A DNA stretch of 64,000 nucleotides from Bradyrhizobium australiense (GCF_013114825.1 NZ_JAAVLX010000005.1:473620-537619), one strand, 5' to 3'; counted from the first letter of the stretch, positions 17,062-27,299 are shown. The notes: generated from the sequence alone by a model not told the origin. A program made the numbers and translations.

Positions 17062-17784
17062 TCAAGTATTCGAACACATTGTCATGCTCGCGTAATAATT
17101 GCGTAGGCTACCGGAACCTTTAGGCGCGCGTCGCTCGGTTATCGGCGTTAGTCTGCAATCGCAACACGTTCTGCAAGATCGGGTCACAAACTCATGCGGC
17201 ACGAGCCAGCGCGAAACACTCTTGCTGTCTGCGAGTTGCGGAAGCGGGGCGGCGCTGAGCTCGGCATTGACCGTCTTGACGAATTGGTAGGCCTGCGTGA
17301 TGGTTGCGCCCTCGACCAGCTTCGGTTGCATGCCCTCATAGGCGTCGATGGCCTTCATCGCTTCCACCGCAGCGCCATAGAGCGCCGCGGCGGAGTTGCA
17401 GATCTGTAATTTTAGGATAGATGCCGTTCTGAACGTGTCGAAGCCGTTCACGAACTTCGCCGTCCTGCTCCAGAGCACCAGGTTGCCGCCAGCGTAGGTG
17501 AGCCGGCCTTCACGTACAGCAAAACCATCCTCGACCAATTTCTTCGGGTGGGAATCGTCGGCCGTGAGAATCATTTGTCACGATCCGCGTTGCCTGATCT
17601 GGCTATAAAGCTGTCGGCTCGCGCCGAACACGGCCTTCTGTCCGGATTTCTGCTTGAAGGATGCGATGTCCCCGGCCGGCTCGGTGAACTCGGCGGCAAC
17701 CGTGACATTGATGTTCGCCGACTGTTCACTTCCGAGCATAAGCGGCATCAGTGCCTTAATCGCGGTCGATCGAGCGCGGCTCAT
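17062..17784 (-). pseudogene. modA: Broken modA (periplasmic molybdate-binding protein)
   Basis: The first part (17784 to about 17578) has a signal peptide ending near EQSAN and NINVTVAAEFTEPAGDIASF, then QLYSQIRQRGS and a stop where ModA normally continues QITQGAPFEV. The second part, in another frame, resumes with LTADDSHPKKLVEDGFAV, runs through AAALYGAAVEAMKAIDAYEGMQPKLVEG and then drifts out of frame near SRWLVPHEF. At least two frameshifts are therefore present. It is placed directly upstream of modB as usual. Confidence 0.82.
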
Positions 17785-17935
17785 CGGGCAGTCCTGAGAC
17801 GGGGCCGCTGCGAGCACTTTGGCAGCGGCGGGTTTGCGCCTGATCCCAGCAATCGGCGTGCCGCTCGCCGAATCTGGTGAGCGCCTCGCATGGCCGAGCG
17901 AAAATACGCGCAACTGCCTGCTTTTAAATGACGTT

Positions 17936-18155
17936 GCCGACCGTCGGACTTACGACATCGTCGTCTTGAACCGGACAAGGTGGCGCTCGTGTGATGTCGG
18001 TTGCCTCTCAACGCGCGGCGGCTAGAGTTTCGAGTTCGTATTGAGGAAGGAAAATCACAAGTTCGGAACGGCGGCCGCCGCGCTGGCGTCTCGATCCTGG
18101 TACAAGCTCGTTTATGTCCAGATGCTGATCGCAATCTTGATCAGTGTCCCCGTCC
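17936..18155 (+). pseudogene. 5' fragment of a second dctA
   Basis: This stretch parallels 47085-47290, the upstream region and first codons of intact dctA. Shared features are the CCTCTCAACGCGCG block, the GAGTTCGTAT-GAAGGA leader, and the coded residues ASRSWYKLVYVQMLIAILI, matching the DctA N-terminus. The start codon is lost and homology stops where an IS3 fragment begins. The 29 kb between the two copies may have been inserted or rearranged here. Confidence 0.75.
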
Positions 18156-18430
18156 GCTGTTGTCGCCGTCTCGCATGGATGCCTCACGCACTTATCGCGA
18201 CGCTCTCTCGGGCGCTTCGATGAGCCGCAAGGCCGATTGCTACGATAATGCCCCGATGGAGAGCTTCTTCCATACCCTGAAGACCGAGCTCGTTCATCAT
18301 CCGCAACTACAACACTCGCGCCGAGGCCAGCGCGATATCTTCACCTTCATCGAGGGCTTCTACAACCGAACCCGGCTCCATTCCGCCATCGGATATATCG
18401 CCCCGATCGAGATGGAGGCCGTTGTCGCAA
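18156..18430 (+). mobile_element. IS3-family transposase (orfB) C-terminal fragment
   Basis: The coded residues SMSRKADCYDNAPMESFFHTLK, LVHH and FIEGFYNRTRLHSAIGYI are the end of the DDE integrase core of IS3-family OrfB, including its catalytic glutamate. The N-terminal two thirds are absent. The frame runs on past the transposase to 18756, through a stretch (SQGFNGLAQGFNDKLDSLIDRVKRLE) that looks like a coiled coil and is not part of the transposase. Confidence 0.85.
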
Positions 18431-18858
18431 AACTGGCTGGTGGCGAGTTCATCACCAGAACGTCAAGCGTCACTCCGTCCACAATCGGCACGCTTCAACA
18501 AATCAACCGAACGGGCAAGGCACCAAACGCGGACAATTCAGGAGTGGTTCGCGTGTTGTCACAAGGCTTCAACGGGCTGGCGCAAGGCTTCAACGACAAG
18601 CTGGATTCTCTCATTGATCGCGTGAAGCGACTGGAGGGCACCACACGGCAAGTAAGCAATCAACGGCGGATGCCCGGATCTGACAAGAGGCCGCTTAATG
18701 GCGATGGGGCTCCGAAGTCAGGCGTTAGACTCGGAGCCTTCCGTCGCGGACGTTGACAACCTCGTCGTGTTCCTGTTATGTTCTTGTTCTGATCAATGGT
18801 TGCGACAGCGAATGTCTGCTACTTCCCTTCTGCAGTTCAGCATTGGGGCGGGGTGCTT

Positions 18859-19959
18859 ATGGGTTTGCTTGATCAGGAGGTTCTGGATGGCATCACCATC
18901 CAGCGAATGATTTTTCACGTCGTCGGGCCAGCGAATGAAGATTTCCAGTTGATGGACGAAATTGATGCTTCGGGCTTCGAGCAGTTTTTTCTCGATCGCA
19001 TCCGAGAAACTAACGTCGGCAACAGATTCTCTTTCATAGGTGCCGAGGCTGGCGTATGCCCTTCGTTGCGCAGCGTTTGGAAGGATGGCGCTAAGTTCGT
19101 TCAACGATCTAAGGAGCTCACGGAGCTATTTCAAAACGGTCACAAAGGCGCTCCGATGTCTTCTAGAGGAGCGTTCATAGTCGCGCAGCTTGGAGGCCTT
19201 TCAGTAGCTGCGTTTGCTCTAATAAAGTTCGACGACCAGAAGGTGTTGCGCTATCAGCAAGTCACGAACAAAGATGGACTGGTTCGCGCGAAGGTGACCG
19301 AAGTTGATAACACTTTCATCGAAGATCGAAAGGCAATGCAGAAATCTGCTCTGATCATCTTAAATTCCGACGGCGGTGACTTGGCCGTTTATGACAGGGC
19401 GAACAAACGAAACATCACCGAATACTTCAAAACCTTTTTGGGCGTGAAGCGGCTTTGGACACCAAGCGATGCGACGGAAAGGTTGATGAAAGCCTTCTCA
19501 GCGAGCGCCCTAGCCCACAAGCAATCCATGCCGGATGATGTGAAGCGAAACTGGCGCAGAAATCTTCACATAGCGACCCAGAGTCGCGAAAGTATCGAAC
19601 CGGGTGAAGACCTGAACGTGTTCGGAGCGCAAGTTTTCGGCCCGTTCTGGGCAGACGAAGGTTTTCGGAAAGAGGTCGATCGCGCCCTGCATCGCAACCG
19701 AATCTCTGGAGAGGTAATCGAGATTGAAAGGTCCCTTATTAAGCCGCCGCAGGTCAGACGTCTTCGAACACGTGAAAATATCCTGATCGTATATCCCCAG
19801 CAGCTTGATGATGCGGGGTCTGCCGTTGTGAACGTCGAAAAAGGAACAGACGGCAGCGCCACGATTACGATCAAGACGCAAGGTATCATAGATGACGAAC
19901 TCTCGGACGAAGGTATTGATGAACGGGCTGCGTCAGCACGCGGCCGGGCCGCTAAATGA
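18859..19959 (+). CDS. NdpA/NA37-like nucleoid-associated protein
   Basis: About 366 residues from the ATG at 18859 (GGGGCGGGGTGC in front); an ATG at 18796 is possible. The middle region (GAFIVAQLGGLSVAAFALIKFDD, then FIEDRKAMQKSALIILN and NITEYFKTFLGVKRLW) resembles the 37-kDa nucleoid-associated family. The C-terminal third contains an Arg-rich turn and an acidic tail. Base composition looks less GC-rich than in the fix genes. The next gene overlaps its end by about 40 bases, so the two form an operon. Family members elsewhere bind nucleoid DNA; the role of this pair is unknown. Confidence 0.55.
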   Translation: MGLLDQEVLDGITIQRMIFHVVGPANEDFQLMDEIDASGFEQFFLDRIRETNVGNRFSFIGAEAGVCPSLRSVWKDGAKFVQRSKELTELFQNGHKGAPMSSRGAFIVAQLGGLSVAAFALIKFDDQKVLRYQQVTNKDGLVRAKVTEVDNTFIEDRKAMQKSALIILNSDGGDLAVYDRANKRNITEYFKTFLGVKRLWTPSDATERLMKAFSASALAHKQSMPDDVKRNWRRNLHIATQSRESIEPGEDLNVFGAQVFGPFWADEGFRKEVDRALHRNRISGEVIEIERSLIKPPQVRRLRTRENILIVYPQQLDDAGSAVVNVEKGTDGSATITIKTQGIIDDELSDEGIDERAASARGRAAK

Positions 19960-21268
19960 AACCTGCGATATTTATCAGCAGATCATAAGCATAAGTGGTC
20001 TGCCGTTTTGGCAGTTACTGCAATCCATACGCGTCAACGCGGCGTCGCTGGGTGTAACGATCAGTCTGACAGACAGCGACCCGTCAGACGAACATGAATT
20101 GCTTGAGGACAAGATCGAAGACTTTGCTAACAGGACCTTTTCTATACGGATAGTGAAGGTACCTACCGCTGGCGTGTTGAAGTTCTTCACTGTAGATGGT
20201 TTTGAACATGCACTTATTTCGGAGCCGGAAAGATTTGAGCAAGTTAACTGCGTCCTGTTGGCCGAAGCTGAATTTGAGTGCGCTAGCGCTAACCTCATTG
20301 TGAAGCCGTGGCCGGATGAATACGTTGCCCAACCAAGGACGGTTGATGACCCAATTTCGCCGCGCCGGTTGGTGAACGACATCTCCGGTAAGGGTCTGAC
20401 ACCAATTTCCGTGGGCACTTGGATCACCGAAGAAAGTGGCTCTCCTTGGCTAAAAGAAAAGCTTCTCAACGCGGCTAGCCATCGCTTAGCGCTTTGCATT
20501 CCAGATGCGGTCTCTATCGATGTTGACGGCAACGTAGTTGCTCATTTGCGCAGCGGCAGAAAAGTAGCCGCTCGCGTTGATCCGGCCTCGCGGTGGAGCG
20601 ATCAAGGCCTCATGTCTCTCCTCTCAGAAGTTTGTAGATGGATTTATCTGGATGGTCGCGATGCGGAGACCCGCCATAGCCTTCTTTCTGCCGAGCTAGT
20701 TCGGCTTTGGCCCACCGGTGCAGGCTGGCAGGAGGGGCTTTGGCATAGCTTAGCCGGAGGACTTGAGGCTGCGCGAACGGCTTACCGACTTCATGTGCAG
20801 TCGAAAGGCGTGGACGCGCTCAAATTGATGTCAGATCTACGTAAAGGCCTATCCGATGACGTGCGCGCTCTTTCGAACAATACTTCCTCCTTATCAGCTA
20901 GCCTTTGGCGCGACGCGGCAGTCGCATTTGGCGTGGTGGTTGTTAGGCTTGCAAACGCAACTGTCGGAAATTGGCTTCTGTGGATGGCCGCGGCATATCT
21001 AGCTGCGAGTTGCTTTTTTACCTGCGTCGCTGCGTCGAGCGCGGTAAGGGGCATCGAAGAGAATGAGAAGAGTTTTCGTTCCCGTCTATACGGACCATTG
21101 TTGCTCGACGAGGAATACGAAGAACTTGCCGCGAAGCATTATCGCACTGCTCTTAGTAGCTTTCGTTGGTATCGATTCTTTATAGTAGTAGCCTACCTAA
21201 TCGCCGTAGGTGCGCTAATCTGGATAGCCTATGCCGGGACACGCTCTGTTGAGAGTTTCTCCATCTAG
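19919..21268 (+). CDS. Large hypothetical protein with C-terminal membrane segments
   Basis: About 449 residues from the ATG at 19919 (GACGAAGG five bases upstream); a longer start at 19892 exists. The first 330 residues look soluble, with no motif I can name. Two hydrophobic blocks follow (DAAVAFGVVVVRLANATVG to AAYLAASCFFTCVAA) and one near the end (FFIVVAYLIAVGALIWIAYAG), so the C-terminus is membrane anchored. Overlap with the NdpA-like gene implies translational coupling and a shared function. I do not recognise the family; a two-gene defence unit is one possibility. Confidence 0.6.
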   Translation: MNGLRQHAAGPLNETCDIYQQIISISGLPFWQLLQSIRVNAASLGVTISLTDSDPSDEHELLEDKIEDFANRTFSIRIVKVPTAGVLKFFTVDGFEHALISEPERFEQVNCVLLAEAEFECASANLIVKPWPDEYVAQPRTVDDPISPRRLVNDISGKGLTPISVGTWITEESGSPWLKEKLLNAASHRLALCIPDAVSIDVDGNVVAHLRSGRKVAARVDPASRWSDQGLMSLLSEVCRWIYLDGRDAETRHSLLSAELVRLWPTGAGWQEGLWHSLAGGLEAARTAYRLHVQSKGVDALKLMSDLRKGLSDDVRALSNNTSSLSASLWRDAAVAFGVVVVRLANATVGNWLLWMAAAYLAASCFFTCVAASSAVRGIEENEKSFRSRLYGPLLLDEEYEELAAKHYRTALSSFRWYRFFIVVAYLIAVGALIWIAYAGTRSVESFSI

Positions 21269-21314
21269 TCGCTCGATAAGGGAGAGGTGCGAGCTAAATT
21301 CGAGCGCAGACTCA

Positions 21315-21920
21315 CTAAAGATTGCCCTTCTCTCGCGATCGTTTGGATGCCTCGAAATCGCGACGAAAGGTCTTGTTCTCGTAAATGACGCGCCAGCTCG
21401 CCGTAGAGTTATCTGTGGCGGTAATCCCTAATTGTATGGCTAAGGTTGGCGTTTCAAAATTCGTAAACCATCTTGACTGGCCACCTCGTATACCTGCCAC
21501 AAAGTAGGCCGATTGCGCGTATATCGAATCGCCGAGCCTGTGAACTTGGTTCGCTTTCCCGTATTTTTCAGAAAGCAAGCTCACTAGCTCGCTATAACGA
21601 GCAACCACTGCGTTGCCTGTGGGGTCGTCAGAAAATGGTCGGCTAGTTATTAAAACACGCCAGAGCTTGTCGTTGAAGCCGAATGATAGCAAGGCAGCAC
21701 TTTGGTCAGCTAATGCCTTCTCCATTTTTGTCGCGATATAGCTCTTGCCGAAATCCGTGCCCTCGAACTCGTTAAGTTCAATTCCTTTAGCTCGCACCTC
21801 CGAAAACGCGCTTCCCCAAGTAAGGCCAATTGGTCCGTCGGTTGTCTGTACTTGAGCAAACGCGGAGATAGACGACCACATCGAAATGCAGGCGACTAAA
21901 AATAATCTGGTCAAATTCAT
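21315..21920 (-). CDS. Secreted hypothetical protein
   Basis: 201 residues with a classic signal peptide (MNLTRLFLVACISMWSSISAFA-Q, cleavage near residue 22). The mature part contains GPIGLTWGSAFSEVRAKGI, a form seen in small periplasmic proteins of unknown function in alpha-proteobacteria. Its ATG overlaps the stop of the gene upstream, so the two are cotranscribed. It converges on the NdpA-like pair. No catalytic residues can be proposed. Confidence 0.6.
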   Translation of the reverse strand: MNLTRLFLVACISMWSSISAFAQVQTTDGPIGLTWGSAFSEVRAKGIELNEFEGTDFGKSYIATKMEKALADQSAALLSFGFNDKLWRVLITSRPFSDDPTGNAVVARYSELVSLLSEKYGKANQVHRLGDSIYAQSAYFVAGIRGGQSRWFTNFETPTLAIQLGITATDNSTASWRVIYENKTFRRDFEASKRSREKGNL

Positions 21921-22501
21921 AGCGCTTCGCGATCCTTGACGATCTTTCCTGGTGGTTGTGTAGGTGTCTTCACATTGTCCGAAAGATTCGGAAGCGGGAT
22001 GGGAATCCCATGCTTTGCAGAGTAAAATTTCAGCCGAAGTTGGGACACGCTGATTTCATCTGTTTCGGCCTTCATAAGAGCCACGGCCTGAAGAAGCCCT
22101 CCAGAATACCGTGCCGCTTCTTGTTTTGATGCATTAGCTTTCCTTTCTGCTTGTGAAAGGTCGTCAACAATCAGCTTTAGTTCTTGGTCGGAGGCTTCGT
22201 GAACAGGCTGACTGTCCAATCGATAATTCAAAGAAACTCGTCGAATGAAGGCTGTTCGCTTCTGATCAAGCATTGCCAGTGTGTTTCTTGTGATCGCCAG
22301 TCGGACTTCAATCAATGACTTGATCAGCCCCGATTCATATTTCGCGCTTTCCGTCTGGATTGCCGAAATCTCGGCGGAAAGGATAGCCCTATCTCGATCT
22401 ATCTCCACCGTTGAAATCTGCGGGTCCTGAAGAATGACGGCGAGCAAGACACTCAGTATGACGATGACGACGATCGAAATTGTCAGCAGAAGTTTCTGCA
22501 T
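21917..22501 (-). CDS. Membrane-anchored coiled-coil hypothetical protein
   Basis: About 194 residues from the ATG at 22501. An N-terminal membrane anchor (LLLTISIVVIVILSVLLAVIL) is followed by helical, charged segments suggesting coiled coil (RDRAILSAEISAIQTESAKY and IVDDLSQAERKANASKQEA), and a Pro-rich end. The frame extends upstream to 22549 but the anchor at the later ATG is the better start. It overlaps the next gene by four bases. I do not recognise the family. Confidence 0.55.
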   Translation of the reverse strand: MQKLLLTISIVVIVILSVLLAVILQDPQISTVEIDRDRAILSAEISAIQTESAKYESGLIKSLIEVRLAITRNTLAMLDQKRTAFIRRVSLNYRLDSQPVHEASDQELKLIVDDLSQAERKANASKQEAARYSGGLLQAVALMKAETDEISVSQLRLKFYSAKHGIPIPLPNLSDNVKTPTQPPGKIVKDREAL

Positions 22502-22770
22502 TCCCGGCCTCCCGAAGTGGATAATTACGCAACTTATGGGAGTGTACAAGCAAAAAGCAACGAAGTTGCAATACCAAGCGCTATTTGACCTTTCGGGTGA
22601 CTGCCCATGGATTGGTTGCCGCGTTGGTTTGGCGGCGCGCGCCTAAATTATTTCAGCTAAAATCTGTCCGTTGTGTACCTAATAGCGATACACCTTGCAT
22701 GTTGACGGCTACAATCGCAAAAGTGCGGTCATGCCAGCGAGTAACTTCACTCGTATTTCGGAGATCTGCG

Positions 22771-22990
22771 GTGATAATTCGCAAAGAAGGTCCGCTTCCG
22801 CACCGGCCACGCGGCCGACGTTGTAAGCTTGCTGCCGAGTACGTCGGCGTCTCACTATTGCTCTGGGATAGGATGGTAGAGGACGGCAGCATGCCCAAGC
22901 CAAAACGCACCCACGGCCGAACTATCGGGACAAGATCTCGGTAGATCGGGCTTTTGACTTACTAGATGGTGGAAGCGCCACAACGAAAGC
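22771..22990 (+). pseudogene. Excisionase-like small HTH protein, frameshifted
   Basis: From a GTG the product reads LPHRPRGRRCKLAAEYVGVS, LWDRMVEDGSMPKPKRTHGR, the pattern of small winged-helix proteins found before phage-type integrases in Bradyrhizobium. The expected continuation (WD, then VDRAFDLLDGG) appears in another frame after 22925, so the gene is shifted near its end. The integrase that would follow is not present. Confidence 0.5.
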
Positions 22991-23218
22991 GGAGAGGAGA
23001 TTTATGAGGTTGAGGCTGGCCCTCCTAATAATGAATGGCCAATCCTGACGCGGCGACTGCCTCTACTTCACGAGCGCGCACTGATCAATATGTACGAAGA
23101 TCGCACGAGCCAATTCTTTTGCGCTGATGGATGCGGCCCCAAGACATATGCTCCGTTGGCAAATCTTGAGCTTACTGAGGTGGTCGGCGAAGTCAGACCG
23201 GGCAAGATGCCGTCCTGA
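22991..23218 (+). pseudogene. Unrecognised coding remnant after the HTH fragment
   Basis: One frame of 75 codons without a start reads EIYEVEAGPPNNEWPILTRR, LPLLHERALINMYEDRTSQF, CADGCG and ends TEVVGEVRPGKMPS. It has a natural amino-acid composition, so it is probably a true but truncated gene. I do not know the family. Confidence 0.35.
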
Positions 23219-23295
23219 GCTTGGCATTGAAAAGGGCAAATACCTCAAGGAGTGCGGCTAACGACGTTGCGCTATCAATCCGTCACCGGTCGAAA

Positions 23296-23703
23296 TCATA
23301 TCGATGATTGCGCTACCGTGAAGCTGGGTTTTGGGATGGCGAGTTCGGATGGCAGTGTCCTCTCAAGATCGAGAAATTCCCTTTCGCCGCTCCCGAGCTT
23401 GTCGCCCAACTCTCCCTTGAACGTTGCTCGCCAAAGTATCGGGCCGTCCGGAAGCGACGGAAATTCCGCGTCTAATTCCGGGTCAGACAGGCAGATCCAC
23501 GTCCGCAGCATTTGGGAGCGTTGGTAGGCCCACTGGCCAGCCGTAGTGTCAGTCGTCTCAAGTTGTATCCACCAGCCACGGCGAGCGCTCTCGTAAACCG
23601 CTTTGGGCCAGCGGCTGTCAGTATCTTTCGCAACATAGAATGGCCGCCCGCGATCCTCTTCGAAGATGGATTGACCGTCGCGACGAACGACAAAAACGGC
23701 CAT
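23296..23703 (-). CDS. Hypothetical protein, 135 residues
   Basis: The product begins MAVFVVRRDGQSIFEEDRGR and contains WWIQLETTDTTAGQWAYQRS and WRATFKGELGDKLGSGEREF. Composition and length are protein-like, with no membrane segment or known motif. It sits in mobile-element debris and may be phage cargo. The upstream sequence shows no clear ribosome site, so the start is uncertain. Confidence 0.4.
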   Translation of the reverse strand: MAVFVVRRDGQSIFEEDRGRPFYVAKDTDSRWPKAVYESARRGWWIQLETTDTTAGQWAYQRSQMLRTWICLSDPELDAEFPSLPDGPILWRATFKGELGDKLGSGEREFLDLERTLPSELAIPKPSFTVAQSSI

Positions 23704-23889
23704 CTATAAATCCGCACGCGTGCTCATTGAAAGCGGGTGTCGCTTCTTCTGTAGGCTCTGCACTGCTGGCGCGGTGTTGGGTTCGAGAAAAGGCTTTCCG
23801 CTGGCGGCGAGCCAATCAGTTCGGCTTCACTCGGTAACCGTGAGGCCAGGCGGCATAAAGCTGGTTTGGACGCGAGAACCCTTATTTTT

Positions 23890-24035
23890 CTCTGTCCGTC
23901 CACGCCCGGTGCTCCCACATCGGCGCGGGCCAGCGCATAGGCGTGGTGCAGAATGTCCTCTCAATAGACCTTGTCGTAGAGCAGATAGAAGCGGAAGGCG
24001 GGCTCTGCCTTCGCCTTTTTCGCAGAAAGAGCCAT
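23890..24035 (-). pseudogene. N-terminal fragment of a group II intron reverse transcriptase
   Basis: The ATG at 24035 starts MALSAKKAKAEPAFRFYLLY, DKVY, then an in-frame TGA, then EDILHHAYALARADVGAPGV and DG. This is the well-known beginning of intron-encoded maturases (YDILxxAYxxxRxNxGxxGVDG). Homology ends there; the polymerase domain is absent. Confidence 0.7.
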
Positions 24036-24746
24036 GCCTCCTAATCTCAATAGTTAAGCGGGCTCATGGGTCGAGCGCATGAAAGCGGTACGGCGCCTTC
24101 CATGCGCTCCGCGTCCACATCCTCTTTCAGCATCGAGCGATTTCGGGCCCTCCGCGCGGCGATCGCTCACAAAGATGCTGCAGCTTGGGCGTTCGGGGTC
24201 CATATCTCAGAACCTGTTTGGATGCTGGCTTTCCGGCTTTCCGTAGGAAGCATACCCATCAAGCATGGTCACGAAGCAATTTTCTACCGCGATCTCTTAC
24301 ACGAAATGTCGCGGATGACGTGGTATGCGATACGGCATTAGCTTAACAATGCATCCTCATCGCAAGGGACGCGGTATGAAGCAGTTTCCGAAACGCTTCC
24401 GCATCCAGCCACGGCAGTACCAGGTGTGACCGACTTAGCATGATAAGGCTGTGCTGCAATGAAGTGCTTGCAGCAAAACGGCCTGATCAGGCAATTAGTC
24501 CCAATGAGCACGAATCAACGTTCCGCGGAGAGAAATTCTCTCGCCGCCTTGGATCGAAATCGGTGCGCACCAACTTCGGACGAACAGGCAAAAGCAATCG
24601 ATTCCGGCTGGATGCAAGCTTACGTCGCTACAGGCGCGGCGCCCATCCTTCTGCGGAGCCGGCCTGCCAGACGAAGGCCGATGTACGCATCGTGAGATTG
24701 GGAATCTGGCTGGAGCCGTAACCCGTTATCGCATTGTCCAAAGCTG
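24036..24746. other. Region without recognised gene
   Basis: Only short overlapping open frames on the plus strand, with no ribosome sites and no known motifs. I see no repeat or hairpin of note. Confidence 0.4.
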
Positions 24747-26075
24747 CTATGGGCTCCGCGTCTTCGCGGCGGCCCGAATTTTCGACGGTGCCGTCTCGGG
24801 CATCATCAGCATGGCGCAGAGCCCGGCCGCGGTAGCGACAAGCATGTACCAAGCGGGCGCCAGCGCGTTCCCAGTAACGTGGGTCAGCCAAGTGACGACA
24901 AGTTGAGCTGTGCCCCCGAAGGTCGCTATCGCAACGGCGTAGATTGTCGCGAAAGCGCCGCCGCGGACGCGCTTGGGCAAGCCTTCGGCCATACCGACAT
25001 AGAAGGCGCTATACGGGATCGTTCCGATAAGGGTGAGCGCGCCGAGACCTCCGAGAAGCGCCATGGGGCTGCGGCTCTCTACGATCCACAAGAATACCGG
25101 ATAGGTCATCAGCAGCGCGGCGATCTGCGGCCATATCATGATGGGCCGGCGTCCCGCCCGATCTGCGAGCCAACCGCCCAAGAGTGCGGCAGCAATGCCT
25201 ATTGCATTGCTGACGACCGTGGTCGCAAAGGCGAGAGGCGCGGCAACTTGCAGGGTGTTCAGTGCATAAGTCGTCATATATTCCGTGACATAGGTGATAA
25301 TCGTGCAGCTGGCCAAAATGATCAATCCCAAGCTCATCATGCGGCGGCTGGCACGCAATTTCCTTGCGGGATCAATGGCGAGGGCGGGCGCTTCAGGTCG
25401 GTGCAGCGTTTCGGGTAGGGACCTGCGCAACCAAAGTCCGACCGGCAGCGTACAGGCACCGAGCAGAAACGCGATCCGCCATCCGTACGCATCCAGCGAC
25501 TCGCTTGTCATGGTGAGGGAGAGTATTTCTCCGACCAGCGCTCCGGCCGTTGCAGCTATTTGTTGGCTGGCAGGCTGAAACGAGACAGCAAGGCCCCGGC
25601 GTCCGGCCGGGGCCGCTTCCATCAGATAGGCGGTCGTCGGACCGACTTCGCCTCCCAGGGCGAAGCCCTGCACTAAACGCGCGAAAATCACCAACAACGG
25701 AGCGGCGATCCCTATCGTATCGTACGAGGGCATCACAGCAATCACGAGTATCGCGACACTCATCATGACAAAACTGGCGGTCATTGCGGGCCGGCGTCCG
25801 ACTCGATCCGAGTACGAGCCGATCACAATTGCCCCGATGGGTCTGGTCACGAAACCCGCTCCGAAGGTCGCGAGCGACAGCATAAGGCTGGCGAACGGAT
25901 CCTCCGCCGGGAAGAACGCGTGACCGATCTGGATGGCGAAAAAGCTATAGGTTCCGAAATCGTAAAATTCGAGCATATTGCCGATCGTCGCGCCCAACAC
26001 GGCATGGCTTGTCAAGCTTTCATCTGCCGCAAGGAGGTGCGGCTTCGAAGTGCGCCGAGTGAATTGTTTAGCCAT
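24747..26075 (-). CDS. MFS transporter, metabolite:H+ symporter (MHS) type
   Basis: About 442 residues with 12 predicted membrane segments. The MHS family marker region NMLEFYDFGTYSFFA lies in helix 1, GSYSDRVGRRPAM is the MFS loop 2-3 motif, and the sequence VQGFALGGEVGPTTAYLME fits the helix 5 motif. Relatives carry small organic acids or betaines (ProP, KgtP, CitA types). I place the start at the ATG at 26075; the frame extends to 26180 but that part is not membrane-transporter-like. It stands alone. The substrate cannot be read from sequence. Confidence 0.82.
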   Translation of the reverse strand: MAKQFTRRTSKPHLLAADESLTSHAVLGATIGNMLEFYDFGTYSFFAIQIGHAFFPAEDPFASLMLSLATFGAGFVTRPIGAIVIGSYSDRVGRRPAMTASFVMMSVAILVIAVMPSYDTIGIAAPLLVIFARLVQGFALGGEVGPTTAYLMEAAPAGRRGLAVSFQPASQQIAATAGALVGEILSLTMTSESLDAYGWRIAFLLGACTLPVGLWLRRSLPETLHRPEAPALAIDPARKLRASRRMMSLGLIILASCTIITYVTEYMTTYALNTLQVAAPLAFATTVVSNAIGIAAALLGGWLADRAGRRPIMIWPQIAALLMTYPVFLWIVESRSPMALLGGLGALTLIGTIPYSAFYVGMAEGLPKRVRGGAFATIYAVAIATFGGTAQLVVTWLTHVTGNALAPAWYMLVATAAGLCAMLMMPETAPSKIRAAAKTRSP

Positions 26076-27299
26076 GCACGCTTCAATCCGTCTCGAATGC
26101 GATCCTAGAACATTCCGACCAATGATGTGGAGCACCTTGCGCTCCGCATGAGCAAGAAGTCGGTTCGCGCGGCTCACCATCTCAAAAGCTGATCACTACG
26201 GCGCAGCCGTGAGCCTGTACGTGGGCCCATTACAATCTTTGCCGCGACGATGAACCCCGCGGACAACGCCATCGATCGCGTTCGACGTCACGGATCGGGT
26301 ATCGGCGATCGATGATTTGTTTGGGCGCAGTGCAACCAGATGGCTGCGCTTGAAAGGAGCCTTGTAACTTCAGAGCAATGCCGGCAGCACATGTACCGCT
26401 CGAGCTCGTGAATCGGTGTTGTCTTTCGACGCCAGATGACGTCCGCAGGCCTGCGCCATATCGAGCCCGCACCAAGGGCAGGAGCCGCCGCCTTCGCTCA
26501 CGCTGCGCAGCATTGCCTCTCGACCTATTCGGCTTCAGAGGCGCATTCGTCCGGGTATCCATTCGGCTCTCCCCACCTAAACAGTACGACAGTCAGCTTC
26601 CTCGGTCAGGGCCGAATGGACAACTTTCAGAAAGCTCACTGCCGGAGCCGGGACCTGACGTGATGCGCTGATCGCCCGTGTCACGTGCGTAGGGCGACAC
26701 CCGAGACGTCTTATTGCATCTGGCTCTTGTTGTATATCCGCGACAACAGGACAAAACACACGGCTACGCTGTGCGTGCCAGTATGAGATCTTTCCTTTGA
26801 TTAATGACGTTGATGCACTGTTTTCGCCACCGGCACGCATTTGCCCGGACCCGACGATTGCTGCGAAGGGTGCTACTCGAGCACAAGGTCAACTTTCTTT
26901 CGCAACCAATGCCACCACGATGCCGCCGACCAGGAGCGGTTCGCTGCCCGTTTGGGAAACGGGTGCAGCATCCGACGGCTCGCTGCCACTAAGGGAAATC
27001 GATCCTTGAGCTTGATCCCGCTCGCGGAGCCGGCCGGGCCGATGTGGCAGGCCGGTAGGACCTTCGCCGATGCCTATTCCATAGGATTTTGGTGCTGCAA
27101 GCCGTTGTAATCTCCAATTTGCGGCGATACCGTCTGATCAAACGCAGCGGCCGCTCATCTCGATGCGCCGCCGCCGCAACGGCTTGCAGACGAGCTCTGG
27201 GCCTTTGACAGCAATGTCTTCGACTATGCCAAATGGCCCGTCTCCGGGAGCTCGATAAGAAGCATTTTGACGAGGTATTCACCAGAACCGCCTTCGAGA
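26076..27299. other. Long region without recognised gene
   Basis: About 1.2 kb between two transporters with only short frames on both strands. A plus-strand stretch near 27190-27290 codes LADELWAFDSNVFDYAKWPV, which reads like real protein but has no start, so decayed coding DNA is likely. No insertion-sequence ends were seen. Confidence 0.4.
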
